Part shown: one piece after another, positions 6,490 to 13,013 of the stretch
Numbering within the stretch: the stretch's first letter is position 1
Layout: each line of letters starts with the position of its first letter
Assembly: GCA_030916545.1 (NCBI GenBank)
Contig: JAUPWI010000058.1
Location: 1 to 13,891 of the forward strand
Source: Patescibacteria group bacterium
GTDB lineage: Bacteria > Patescibacteriota > Minisyncoccia > Moranbacterales > UBA1568
Direction: 5' to 3'
Length of the DNA stretch: 13,891 nucleotides
Translations under genes and position numbers: made by a program
Notes under the pieces: model-generated
The model's input: the letters and a program-made list of their open reading frames with translations, nothing else
The model's database searches: none
Told to the model about the DNA's origin: nothing

Positions 6490-6531
6490 GCTTCGATAGT
6501 TTTGAGAGAGGTCTCTTCCGACTATCAAAGC
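6490..6531 (+). other. Long imperfect hairpin in the rplN-rplX spacer
   Basis: GCTTCGATAGT (6490-6500) pairs with ACTATCAAAGC (6521-6531) through ten base pairs and one C-A mismatch. An internal loop separates this from an upper AGAG/CTCT stem (6505-6508/6512-6515). No T-run follows, so it is not an intrinsic terminator. It lies about 65 bases before the rplX start. In E. coli, S8 represses the spc operon by binding mRNA near rplE, so a similar protein-binding or RNase-processing role is possible but unproven. Confidence 0.55.
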
Positions 6532-6596
6532 GAATGGAGTGAAAGAAGCACGGGCGACGAATGCGATTTAAAGAAGCTTAAGTAGTGAGGAATACT

Positions 6597-6902
6597 ATGA
6601 AGATCAAGAAAGGCGACCAAGTGGAAATCATTGCCGGAAAAGACCGCGGAAAACGCGGAAAGATTATTCAGGTTCTTGCTACGGTTGAGCGCGTGGTCGT
6701 CGAGGGTGCCAATCTCATGAAACGGCATCGTAAGCCACGCAAGGAGGGAGAGAAAGGGGAGCGCATCGAACGACCGGCCCCGCTCCATGTCTCCAATGTC
6801 ATGCTCGTCTGTCCGGAGACAGGGAAGCCGACTCGGATCGGATACCGGATGGAAGGCGGTGAGAAGGTCCGTGTGAGCAAGAAATCGGGAAAGACATTGT
6901 AA
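6597..6902 (+). CDS. rplX: 50S ribosomal protein L24
   Basis: L24 is an assembly-initiator protein of the 50S subunit with a KOW motif. The start at ATG 6597 is supported by GAGG (6587-6590) 6 bases upstream, and gives MKIKKGDQVEIIAGKDRG, the family N-terminus. A GTG at 6585 is in frame but would overlap the SD. The product is 101 residues: KOW region 3-30 (KRGKIIQVLATVERVVVEG), then GANLMKRHRKP, and the C-terminal HVSNVMLVCPETGKPTRIGYR with the usual K-rich end. It is followed by rplE after 25 bases. Confidence 0.96.
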   Translation: MKIKKGDQVEIIAGKDRGKRGKIIQVLATVERVVVEGANLMKRHRKPRKEGEKGERIERPAPLHVSNVMLVCPETGKPTRIGYRMEGGEKVRVSKKSGKTL

Positions 6903-6927
6903 TATCAGCCCACGAAAGAGCGTCCTT

Positions 6928-7500
6928 ATGAATCAAGTCACATCAGCCAAAGAAGCATACGTACAAAAAGCGGTCCCCGGGATACGTGAGGCTCTTGGCA
7001 TACGCAATCCGATGGCTATTCCGCGCATCGAGAAGATCGTCGTGAATACCGGCATCGGAAAGATCCTGAAGGATTCGAAGCAGGTCGAGGAGATTGTTTC
7101 TTCGCTGCAGGTGATCGTCGGCCAGAAAGTGGTGATGACGAAGGCTCGCAAGGCTATCGCCGGATTCAAGATTCGTGAAGGATTGGAGGTCGGTGTTTCG
7201 GTGACGCTGCACGGAAAGCGGATGTGGGATTTCCTGGATCGTCTCCTGACTGCCTCGATTCCTCGGGCGCGTGATTTCCAGGGGCTGAACGAAGCGATCA
7301 TCGACCAGTATGGCAATGTGAATATCGGCATCAAGGACCATACCATCTTCCCTGAAATCGTCCCTGAGAAAGTGCAGCACATATTCGGTTTTCAGGTGAA
7401 TATCGTGACGACGGCACGGAATCGGGAAGAAGGAGTACTTCTGTTCCGTTTCCTCGGACTCCCGATTGCGCAGAAGGAGTCAGAACCGAAAGGTGCCTAA
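6928..7500 (+). CDS. rplE: 50S ribosomal protein L5
   Basis: L5 anchors 5S rRNA in the central protuberance and touches P-site tRNA. The 190-residue product is at the upper end of the usual length (about 180). Signatures are NPMAIPRIEKIVVNTGIG, VGQKVVMTKARKAIAGFKIREG, VGVSVTLHGKRMWDFLDRLL, FQGLNEAIIDQYGNVNIGIKDHTIFPE (in two parts) and IVTTARNREEGVLLFRFLGLP. About 11 residues (AQKESEPKGA) extend past the family end. The start at 6928 gives a short variable N-terminus; no strong SD is seen beyond GAAAGAGCG (6914-6922). The next gene is rpsN, 26 bases later. Confidence 0.97.
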   Translation: MNQVTSAKEAYVQKAVPGIREALGIRNPMAIPRIEKIVVNTGIGKILKDSKQVEEIVSSLQVIVGQKVVMTKARKAIAGFKIREGLEVGVSVTLHGKRMWDFLDRLLTASIPRARDFQGLNEAIIDQYGNVNIGIKDHTIFPEIVPEKVQHIFGFQVNIVTTARNREEGVLLFRFLGLPIAQKESEPKGA

Positions 7501-7526
7501 AATGATCTATTGAGAATATTTGCGTT

Positions 7527-7712
7527 ATGGCTAAGACATCAACCTACGTCCGTTCACTCAAGACTCCGAAGTTTTCCACCCGGACAGTTCGACGTTGTTG
7601 GCGTTGCGGTCGGAAGCATGGATATCTGCGCATGTTCGATCTCTGCCGGATCTGTTTCCGGGAGCTGGCGAGCTCCGGTCAGATTCCGGGCGTGAAGAAA
7701 TCATCTTGGTAA
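7527..7712 (+). CDS. rpsN: 30S ribosomal protein S14, zinc-binding (type Z)
   Basis: S14 is a 30S head protein. This is the short zinc form: 61 residues with Cys24-x2-Cys27-x12-Cys40-x2-Cys43 (CWRC ... CRIC). The C-terminus FRELASSGQIPGVKKSSW is the standard end of type Z S14, which is usually 61 residues. The zinc-independent form is about 90-100 residues. The N-terminus MAKTSTYVRSLKTPKFSTR also fits the type Z pattern. It lies between rplE and rpsH as usual. Upstream sequence near the ATG shows no clear SD (GAGAATATTTGCGTT), so coupling or leaderless-like initiation is possible. Confidence 0.97.
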   Translation: MAKTSTYVRSLKTPKFSTRTVRRCWRCGRKHGYLRMFDLCRICFRELASSGQIPGVKKSSW

Positions 7713-7751
7713 TTGGACAGTCAATGAAGCTCTAAAGAAGGTATAAAAACT

Positions 7752-8156
7752 ATGTTAGATCCAATCGCAGACATGTTGACGAGAGTGAGAAACGCCCAGG
7801 CTGCTGGCCGCGCTTCCGTCGTTTTGAGTTTCTCTTCCGTCAAGGAGATCATCGCCCAGATCCTCGTTCGTGAGGGGTACGCGTCTCGTGTCGAAAGAAG
7901 CGATGAGGATGGCAAGTCGAGTCTTACGGTATGGCTTCGTTATGAACAGGTCTCTCCGACGGAAAAGAAACCGGCTATCACCGAGATCGACCGCGTGAGC
8001 AAGGAGGGATGCCGGATTTATATGAAGCGGCATGATATAGAAAAAGTGAAAAACGGATACGGTATCGCTATCGTCTCGACATCGAAAGGGATCATGACCG
8101 GCAAAGAAGCGTACCGGAAAGGGTTGGGCGGAGAATATATTTGTAAGGTTTGGTAA
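7752..8156 (+). CDS. rpsH: 30S ribosomal protein S8
   Basis: S8 is a primary 16S rRNA-binding protein and, in E. coli, the translational repressor of the spc operon. The 134-residue product has the family N-terminus MLDPIADMLTRVRNAQAAGRASV and the mid-domain KEIIAQILVREGY, EIDRVSKEGCRIYM. The signature C-terminal segment GYGIAIVSTSKGIMTGKEAYRKGLGGEYICKVW (in parts) carries the conserved STSKGIMT that contacts rRNA. The start at ATG 7752 is preceded by AAAGAAGGT (7733-7741) with slightly long spacing. Whether this S8 autoregulates is unknown; nearby spacers do contain hairpins. Confidence 0.97.
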   Translation: MLDPIADMLTRVRNAQAAGRASVVLSFSSVKEIIAQILVREGYASRVERSDEDGKSSLTVWLRYEQVSPTEKKPAITEIDRVSKEGCRIYMKRHDIEKVKNGYGIAIVSTSKGIMTGKEAYRKGLGGEYICKVW

Positions 8157-8175
8157 AAATGGGCTTTCCGTGGCG

Positions 8176-8234
8176 TTCATCTCGGGTTTTCACGCTGGTC
8201 TGGGGATCGCGGGAGAAACCCGGGTACCGATGAA
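8176..8234 (+). other. Extended hairpin in the rpsH-rplF spacer
   Basis: CTCGGGTTT (8181-8189) pairs with AAACCCGGG (8216-8224): nine pairs including one T-G wobble. An outer TTCAT/ATGAA stem (8176-8180 is GTTCAT-adjacent; 8230-8234) can stack below it across a 5-base bulge on the 3' side. The structure ends 3 bases before the GAGG (8237-8240) that serves rplF. It could shield or expose that ribosome binding site. Pairing is seen directly; function is inferred. Confidence 0.5.
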
Positions 8235-8261
8235 ACGAGGATGTTCATGAAGCTATATACT

Positions 8262-8798
8262 ATGAGTAGAATCGGAAAAAAACCAGTAGCCATTCCCTCG
8301 GGCGTCGAAGTGACGCTTGCTCGGAATATCGTCACCGTCAAGGGTCCGAAAGGGACGCTCTCGTTTACCTATCATCATGATGTTTCGGTCAAGAAGACCG
8401 AGTCTGAAATGACCGTCGAGATAGTCGGTACATCGAAAAAAGCCGCCGGTATTTGGGGAACGACCGTTATCCTACTTTCCAACATGATCGAGGGGGTCAC
8501 TCAGGGATTTGAGAAGAAGCTTGAATTGAACGGCGTCGGATATCGTATGGCGATTCAGGGGAGCAAGATCAACCTGGCATTAGGTTTTTCTCATCCGGTA
8601 GAAATGGAGATCCCGGCCGGTATCGAGGCGAAGGTTGAGAATAACGCGCTGACTATCAGCGGAATCGATAAGCATCAGGTCGGGCAGTTTACGGCCATCA
8701 TCCGCGATCTGAAGCCGGTTGAGCCATACAAGGGCAAGGGATTCCGTTACGCGGGAGAAATCGTCCGTCGTAAGGAAGGCAAGAAGACGACTACCTAA
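8262..8798 (+). CDS. rplF: 50S ribosomal protein L6
   Basis: L6 lies near the factor-binding site of the 50S subunit and has two similar domains. The family start MSRIGKKPVAIPSGVEV is at ATG 8262, giving 178 residues. However, the only good SD, GAGG (8237-8240), is spaced for the in-frame ATG at 8247, which would add MKLYT. ATG 8241 directly abuts the SD and is unlikely. I use the conserved start, but 8247 may be the real one. Other motifs are VTVKGPKGTLS, LLSNMIEGVTQGFEKKLELNGVGYR (in two parts), LALGFSHPVEMEIPAGI, SGIDKHQVGQFTA and the C-terminal EPYKGKGFRYAGEIVRRKEGKK, which contains the family signature. rplR follows after 14 bases. Confidence 0.95.
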   Translation: MSRIGKKPVAIPSGVEVTLARNIVTVKGPKGTLSFTYHHDVSVKKTESEMTVEIVGTSKKAAGIWGTTVILLSNMIEGVTQGFEKKLELNGVGYRMAIQGSKINLALGFSHPVEMEIPAGIEAKVENNALTISGIDKHQVGQFTAIIRDLKPVEPYKGKGFRYAGEIVRRKEGKKTTT

Positions 8799-8812
8799 CA
8801 TGTTCCATACCT

Positions 8813-9172
8813 ATGATCAAGAGACTACGCGAAAAAAATCATCGTAAGGCAGCCAGGGATCGTCGAGCACGCGCCAAGGTTTCCGGTACCCCCGAATGTC
8901 CTCGGTTGACCGTGTTTCGAAGTCTCAGAAACATCTCCGTCCAAGCGGTGGATGATGTCGCGGGTAAGACTCTCGCAGCCGCGGATCTCCGTGAATTGGG
9001 AGGTACGTTGGGTAATACGGTTCCCGGGGCGAAAGCGGTCGGTATGCTGATTGCGGAAAAGTGTCTGAAGGTCGGAGTGAAGCAAGCCGTGTTCGATCGT
9101 GGATCGTCCTTGTATCATGGGAAGGTCCAGGCTTTGGCCGAGGGTGCCCGTGAAGGCGGTCTTGAATTCTAA
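8813..9172 (+). CDS. rplR: 50S ribosomal protein L18
   Basis: L18 binds 5S rRNA and, with L5, places it in the central protuberance. The 119-residue product matches the family: the basic N-terminus with RKAARDRRARAKVSGTPECP, RLTVFRSLRNISVQAVDD, GKTLAAADLRELG, AKAVGMLIAEKCLKVGVKQAVFDRG and the C-terminal YHGKVQALAEGAREGGLEF, which is the characteristic end. The start at ATG 8813 gives the usual length. Upstream there is no clear SD (CATGTTCCATACCT), so translation probably depends on rplF, whose stop is 14 bases upstream. rpsE follows after 30 bases. Confidence 0.97.
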   Translation: MIKRLREKNHRKAARDRRARAKVSGTPECPRLTVFRSLRNISVQAVDDVAGKTLAAADLRELGGTLGNTVPGAKAVGMLIAEKCLKVGVKQAVFDRGSSLYHGKVQALAEGAREGGLEF

Positions 9173-9202
9173 AATAACCTATTTGTTTGATAGAGTGCGC
9201 AT

Positions 9203-9745
9203 ATGGCAACAAAGCAAGATGGAAGAAAAGGGAAGAGCGGCGGCATGCGGCGTGAGCGTCCGGAATACGAGCAGAAGATGCTCGATTTGAGTCGTGTTAC
9301 CCGTGTGGTGAAGGGTGGTCGTCGTTTTCGTTTTCGAGCGACCTTGGTCATCGGGAACCGTAAAGGAAAGGTCGGTGTCGGAGTGGCCAAAGGTTCCGAT
9401 GTGTCCGATTCCATCCAGAAGGCGTACAATGACGCGAAGAAAAACCTCATAACGGTAGCACTGGATACCGAGACGATGACGATTCCGCACGCGGTGCTTG
9501 TGAAGTTGGGCGCTGCCAAGGTATTGTTGAAACCGGGCTTCAAAGGACAGGGCGTCATCGCCGGTGGAGCGGTGCGCGCGGTGGTCGACCTGCTCGGGGT
9601 GAAGGACATCGTTTCGAAGTCACTCGGCGCGTCGAATCCGCTCAATGTGGCCCGTGCGACGGTGAAGGCTTTGGGAACGCTCAAGACTCCGAAAAAAATG
9701 ATCGCCCCGGCGACTCCCGCATCGGTCGCGGAACCGGCCAAATAA
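9203..9745 (+). CDS. rpsE: 30S ribosomal protein S5
   Basis: S5 contributes to decoding fidelity and to the mRNA entry tunnel. The 180-residue product has the N-terminal dsRBD-like domain at about residues 25-90: RVTRVVKGGRRFRFRATLVIGN (in two parts, with the loop linked to spectinomycin sensitivity), then KGKVGVGVAKGSDVSDSIQKA. The C-terminal domain has KVLLKPGFKGQGVIAGGAVR, VVDLLGVKDIVSKSLGASN and PLNVARATVKAL. It ends with a short Pro/Ala-rich tail. ATG 9203 has no close SD. The gene next in most bacteria, rpmD (L30), is absent: rplO begins 25 bases after the rpsE stop. Confidence 0.97.
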   Translation: MATKQDGRKGKSGGMRRERPEYEQKMLDLSRVTRVVKGGRRFRFRATLVIGNRKGKVGVGVAKGSDVSDSIQKAYNDAKKNLITVALDTETMTIPHAVLVKLGAAKVLLKPGFKGQGVIAGGAVRAVVDLLGVKDIVSKSLGASNPLNVARATVKALGTLKTPKKMIAPATPASVAEPAK

Positions 9746-9770
9746 GAGAGATTTTTGATAATGAAGAGCT

Positions 9771-10181
9771 ATGCAAATCCATGAACTCACTCTTGCTCCG
9801 CGCAAGGAAGTCAAGCGTATCGGCCGCGGAGGAAAGCGCGGTACGACATCCGGGCGCGGAACGAAGGGACAGGGCGCACACGGAAAGAAAAAGGACCCGC
9901 TTTTTGAAGGTGGACGATCGACTCTGATCGATCGCATGAAGAAGTCCCGCGGTTTCAAGTCTCCGCACGCGAAAAAGGTTGCCCTGACCTTCACCCAGAT
10001 TAATGCCCGATATGTTGATGGTGAAGTTATTACACTCGAAACATTGTTAGCGAAGCACATGATCACCCCTCGTGACGCGAAGTCCGGGGTGAAGATCGTA
10101 GCGACCGGGAAGCTCTCGAAGAAGGTGACGCTTGGTGAGGGGATTCTCGCGTCCGAAGCGGCCAAGGGTTTCTTCAAATAA
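9771..10181 (+). CDS. rplO: 50S ribosomal protein L15
   Basis: L15 is a late-assembly 50S protein with a long basic N-terminal extension that penetrates rRNA. The 136-residue product is close to family length (about 145). It has MQIHELTLAPRKEVKRIGRGG, then KRGTTSGRGTKGQGA with the Gly/Arg-rich pattern, FEGGRSTLIDRMKKSRGF, INARYVDGEVITLETLLA, SGVKIVATGKLSKKVTL and the C-terminal GILASEAAKGFF. GAAGAGC (9763-9769) just before the ATG is a weak SD. No rpmD lies between rpsE and this gene. The 69-base spacer to secY contains overlapping hairpins. Confidence 0.96.
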   Translation: MQIHELTLAPRKEVKRIGRGGKRGTTSGRGTKGQGAHGKKKDPLFEGGRSTLIDRMKKSRGFKSPHAKKVALTFTQINARYVDGEVITLETLLAKHMITPRDAKSGVKIVATGKLSKKVTLGEGILASEAAKGFFK

Positions 10182-10185
10182 AACG

Positions 10186-10250
10186 TTTCCGGATTTCATC
10201 GGAAAGCCTGCTTCGGCGGCGCTTTCGGACAGGATTCCAGTAAGACCTCC
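10186..10250 (+). promoter_or_regulatory. rplO-secY spacer with competing hairpins and an anti-SD-like CCTCC before secY
   Basis: TTTCCG/CGGAAA (10186-10191/10200-10205) overlaps a second stem GAAAGC/GCTTTC (10202-10207/10221-10226), so the two cannot form together. A third option is a stem with a UUCG tetraloop (10206-10220, one bulged base). CCTCC occupies 10246-10250, right against the secY ATG. It is the complement of an SD, and the only SD-like AGGA (10231-10234) is 16 bases from the start. Such a layout could lower or gate secY translation; that is inference. Confidence 0.4.
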
Positions 10251-11525
10251 ATGATTCAAGCGATCAAGAATATCCTGAGTGTCAAGGAGTTGAGAGATAA
10301 GATCTTCTTTATCCTCGCGATTCTCGTCGTGTATCGTTTGGCGGCCAATATCCCGCTTCCGGGAGTGGACGTGGTGCAGCTGAAGCGTTTCTTTGATGAG
10401 AATGCCCTGATGGGTCTTCTGAATGTCTTTTCCGGAGGAGGGCTGTCGAATATCTCAGTCATGTTGCTCGGGGTCGGGCCGTATATCACAGCATCGATCA
10501 TCATGCAGCTCATGACCACCATCATTCCGAAACTGGAACGCCTCTATAAGGAAGAGGGGGAGGCAGGGCGGCAAAAGTTCAATATGTGGACGCGCTGGTT
10601 GACGGTCCCTCTCGCGGCGGTACAGTCGTACGCGATGCTTTCCCTGTTGCGTTCGCAGGGTATTCTCGGTGAGATTTCGCCTTTCACGATGGCGGTCATC
10701 ATCATCACGGCCATCGCCGGGACGATTTTTCTCATGTGGCTCGGCGAGCTGATCACTGAGAAGGGTCTTGGAAACGGTGTCTCGATGATCATTTTCGCGG
10801 GTATCGTGGCGAGTCTACCGTCGGGATTCTCCCGTTTTATCGCGACCTGGGACCCGTCGCAGGTTTTCGTGTATCTTCTCTTCTTTGCGGTCGGATTGAT
10901 CACGATCGCTGGGGTCATTTTCATTAATGAGGGACAGCGGGCTATCCCGGTCTCATACGCCAAGCGGATGCGGGGGGCGCAGGTGTACGGTGGCGCGGCG
11001 ACACATCTGCCATTGCGTGTGAATCAGGCGGGTGTCATCCCGATCATTTTCGCCGTATCGCTGATTCTCTTGCCGACCATGGCCGCGAATTTCCTTATGC
11101 AGGCCGGCAGCAACGAAACGGTGCATGCGATCGCGCGCAGTGTGAGTATGTGGCTCCAGAACCAGTGGGTATACGGCGGACTCTATTTCTTCCTGGTAGT
11201 CGTCTTCACGTATTTCTACACCGCGGTCGTCTTCGATCCGGCGAAGGTCTCGGACAATCTCCAGAAGCAAGGCGGATATATCCCGGGCATCCGTCCCGGA
11301 AACAGTACCGCGGAATATCTGTATCACATCGTGAATCGCATCACCCTGGCAGGGGCATTGTTTCTCGGATTGATCGCCGTACTTCCGATCGCGGTACAGG
11401 GAATGACCGGAATCCAAGCGATGACCGTCGGCGGCGTGAGTATCCTGATCGTCGTGTCCGTCGTGCTGGAACTGATAAAGCATTTGCAGAGCCAGATGAC
11501 GATGCGGAGCTATGACGGGTTCTGA
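10251..11525 (+). CDS. secY: Preprotein translocase subunit SecY
   Basis: SecY is the channel of the Sec translocon in the cytoplasmic membrane and works with SecE, SecG, SecA and the ribosome. The 424-residue product begins MIQAIKNILSVKELRDKI and has the hydrophobic pattern of ten membrane segments. TM1 is at about 17-35 (ILAILVVYRLAANIPLPG). The plug region and TM2 run from about 54 to 92 (LLNVFSGGGLSNISVMLLGVGPYITA, in parts). GELITEKGLGNGVSMIIFAG lies at 165-184. The cytoplasmic loop with EGQRAIPVSYAKRMRG is at 227-242, followed by LPLRVNQAGVIPIIFA. The C5 loop carries GGYIPGIRPGNSTAEY (341-356), with the conserved Arg that contacts SecA. The end is MRSYDGF, the usual terminus, and the stop is TGA. 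Its place after rplO is standard. Confidence 0.98.
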   Translation: MIQAIKNILSVKELRDKIFFILAILVVYRLAANIPLPGVDVVQLKRFFDENALMGLLNVFSGGGLSNISVMLLGVGPYITASIIMQLMTTIIPKLERLYKEEGEAGRQKFNMWTRWLTVPLAAVQSYAMLSLLRSQGILGEISPFTMAVIIITAIAGTIFLMWLGELITEKGLGNGVSMIIFAGIVASLPSGFSRFIATWDPSQVFVYLLFFAVGLITIAGVIFINEGQRAIPVSYAKRMRGAQVYGGAATHLPLRVNQAGVIPIIFAVSLILLPTMAANFLMQAGSNETVHAIARSVSMWLQNQWVYGGLYFFLVVVFTYFYTAVVFDPAKVSDNLQKQGGYIPGIRPGNSTAEYLYHIVNRITLAGALFLGLIAVLPIAVQGMTGIQAMTVGGVSILIVVSVVLELIKHLQSQMTMRSYDGF

Positions 11526-11570
11526 TCAACCCGAGCAAGCAATGCGATTTTGAATACGTCACATCACGAC

Positions 11571-12224
11571 ATGGAAAAAACCAAAAACTATATCCTCCTC
11601 GGTCCCCCAGGGAGCGGGAAGAGTACGCAGGCAGAGCTTATCCGGGCAAATTTCCATCTGGCTCATATCGATATCGGTTCCGAGCTTCGGGCCGAGGCGG
11701 AGCGGGAGACCCCTTTCGGTCGTCAGATCAATGTCATCATCCATCAGAAGAGGGAGCTGGTCCCGGATGCCTTGGTTTATGCTGTTCTGATCGAAGCGCT
11801 CAAGATGGTTCCGGAAGCGCAGGGGATACTGCTCGATGGTGCGCCACGCCGTCTCACTCAGGTGGATGAAATCCTTTCCGTTTTCCAGTCCTTCGACCGG
11901 CCGATGACCAAAGTGATCTTCTTGGAGCTCTCAGAAGAGGCTTCCATCGAGCGTATTTCGAAGCGAGTGCTCTGTTTCGGATGTCATCGGCCTTTCATTC
12001 TCGGGCAGGATATCGACCATATCGATGAGCGGTGTCATATTTGCGGCGGGCGCATCGCTCAGCGAAAAGACGATACTCCGGAGGGTGTGCGGAAGCGTTT
12101 CCAGGTGTTCCATGCCGATACGCTTCCGGTAGTCGAACAGTTCGAAAAGACCGGACAGGTGATACGTGTGGACGCGAACCGCGAACCACAGGCGATATTC
12201 GATGATATAGCGGGCCGATTATGA
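11571..12224 (+). CDS. adk: Adenylate kinase-like nucleoside monophosphate kinase, divergent, zinc-type lid
   Basis: Adenylate kinase converts ATP and AMP to two ADP in the cytoplasm. The start at ATG 11571 gives 217 residues (a TTG at 11550 is in frame but unsupported). The P-loop GPPGSGKST is at 11-19. The lid has Cys135-x2-Cys138 and Cys155-x2-Cys158 (zinc type), then QRKDDTPEGVRKR. AMP-site Arg40, Arg93 and Gln97 are kept. Several signature positions differ: the usual STGDxLR reads DIGSELR (34-40), the usual DGFPRT reads DGAPRR (89-94), and the Gly before LVPD is replaced by Glu (REL). These may alter nucleobase preference, so 'adk' is by position and overall fold rather than proven specificity. 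No SD is visible. The last four bases overlap the map start (ATGA). Confidence 0.85.
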   Translation: MEKTKNYILLGPPGSGKSTQAELIRANFHLAHIDIGSELRAEAERETPFGRQINVIIHQKRELVPDALVYAVLIEALKMVPEAQGILLDGAPRRLTQVDEILSVFQSFDRPMTKVIFLELSEEASIERISKRVLCFGCHRPFILGQDIDHIDERCHICGGRIAQRKDDTPEGVRKRFQVFHADTLPVVEQFEKTGQVIRVDANREPQAIFDDIAGRL

Positions 12225-12994
12225 AAGAATACCGGGAAAAATCAGCACAAGAGTTGAAGAGTCTCCGGGAATCCGGAAAGCGCCTGCGCACCGTGCTGGC
12301 AACGGTCATCCAGGCCGTCCAGCCGGGGATTTCCACCAAGGAACTTGATACGATCGCCGAGCGGGAAATCCGTGCCGCCGGAGGGATACCGATTTTCAAA
12401 GGCTATGGTTCGGAATGGGGAAAACCGTTTCCCGCTTCGCTCTGCACATCCCTCAATCAGGAGGTAGTGCACGGTATTCCGAGTGAGAAGCGGGTTCTAC
12501 GCGAGGGAGATCTGGTAAAGCTCGATATCGGCCTTCGATTTGAGGGGATGGTGACGGATATGGCTCGGACCGTGGCGGTCGGCTCGGTGTCGGCGGAAGC
12601 GGAGCGGCTTCTTCGAATTACTCGGGAGAGCCTCGATTTTGGAATCGAGAATATCCGAGCGGGCGCTCATCTGTCAGACTATGCGCGGGCGGTGCAGGGA
12701 CATGCCGAGCGGAACGGGTATGCCGTCGTACGTGACCTGGTCGGACACGGTGTCGGTCATGAGTTGCACGAGGATCCTCAGGTGCCGAATTATTTCCATG
12801 CCGGTATCCGGGATTTTGCCTTCACGAAGGGGATGGTATTAGCGCTCGAACCGATGATCAATGCCGGAGGGCTCCAGGTGCGTATCGCTCCCGACGGGTG
12901 GACGTTCGTCACCAATGATGGGAAACTCTCCGCGCATTTCGAGGACACGATCATTGTCACGGAGAGCGGGACGGAAATCGTGACGCGTGGCTAG
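12221..12994 (+). CDS. map: Type I methionine aminopeptidase
   Basis: MetAP removes the initiator Met from nascent proteins in the cytoplasm. The 257-residue product has all five metal ligands: Asp102 (KLDIG), Asp113 (VTDMA), His176 (GHGVGH), Glu210 (LEPM) and Glu241 (FEDT). It also has the substrate histidines His84 (VVHGIP) and His183 (LHEDPQVPN). Other family motifs are FPASLCTSLNQEVVHGIP and KGMVLALEPMIN. The N-terminus lacks the SH3-like extension of eukaryotic MetAP1 and is the short bacterial form. Its ATG overlaps the adk stop (ATGA), which implies translational coupling; adk-map adjacency after secY is common. It ends 19 bases before ruvX. Confidence 0.97.
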   Translation: MKEYREKSAQELKSLRESGKRLRTVLATVIQAVQPGISTKELDTIAEREIRAAGGIPIFKGYGSEWGKPFPASLCTSLNQEVVHGIPSEKRVLREGDLVKLDIGLRFEGMVTDMARTVAVGSVSAEAERLLRITRESLDFGIENIRAGAHLSDYARAVQGHAERNGYAVVRDLVGHGVGHELHEDPQVPNYFHAGIRDFAFTKGMVLALEPMINAGGLQVRIAPDGWTFVTNDGKLSAHFEDTIIVTESGTEIVTRG

Positions 12995-13013
12995 GGACCA
13001 AGAATACGGGTTT

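Noticed and set aside
6502..6585. 27-codon TTG-start frame in the rplN-rplX gap
   Set aside because: TTG start without an SD, lying across the hairpin, with no recognisable product.
11523..11525. Recoded TGA (Gly, as in Gracilibacteria/SR1)
   Set aside because: TGA falls at the family-expected C-terminus of SecY and again at the end of Adk (12222-12224), so it acts as a stop.
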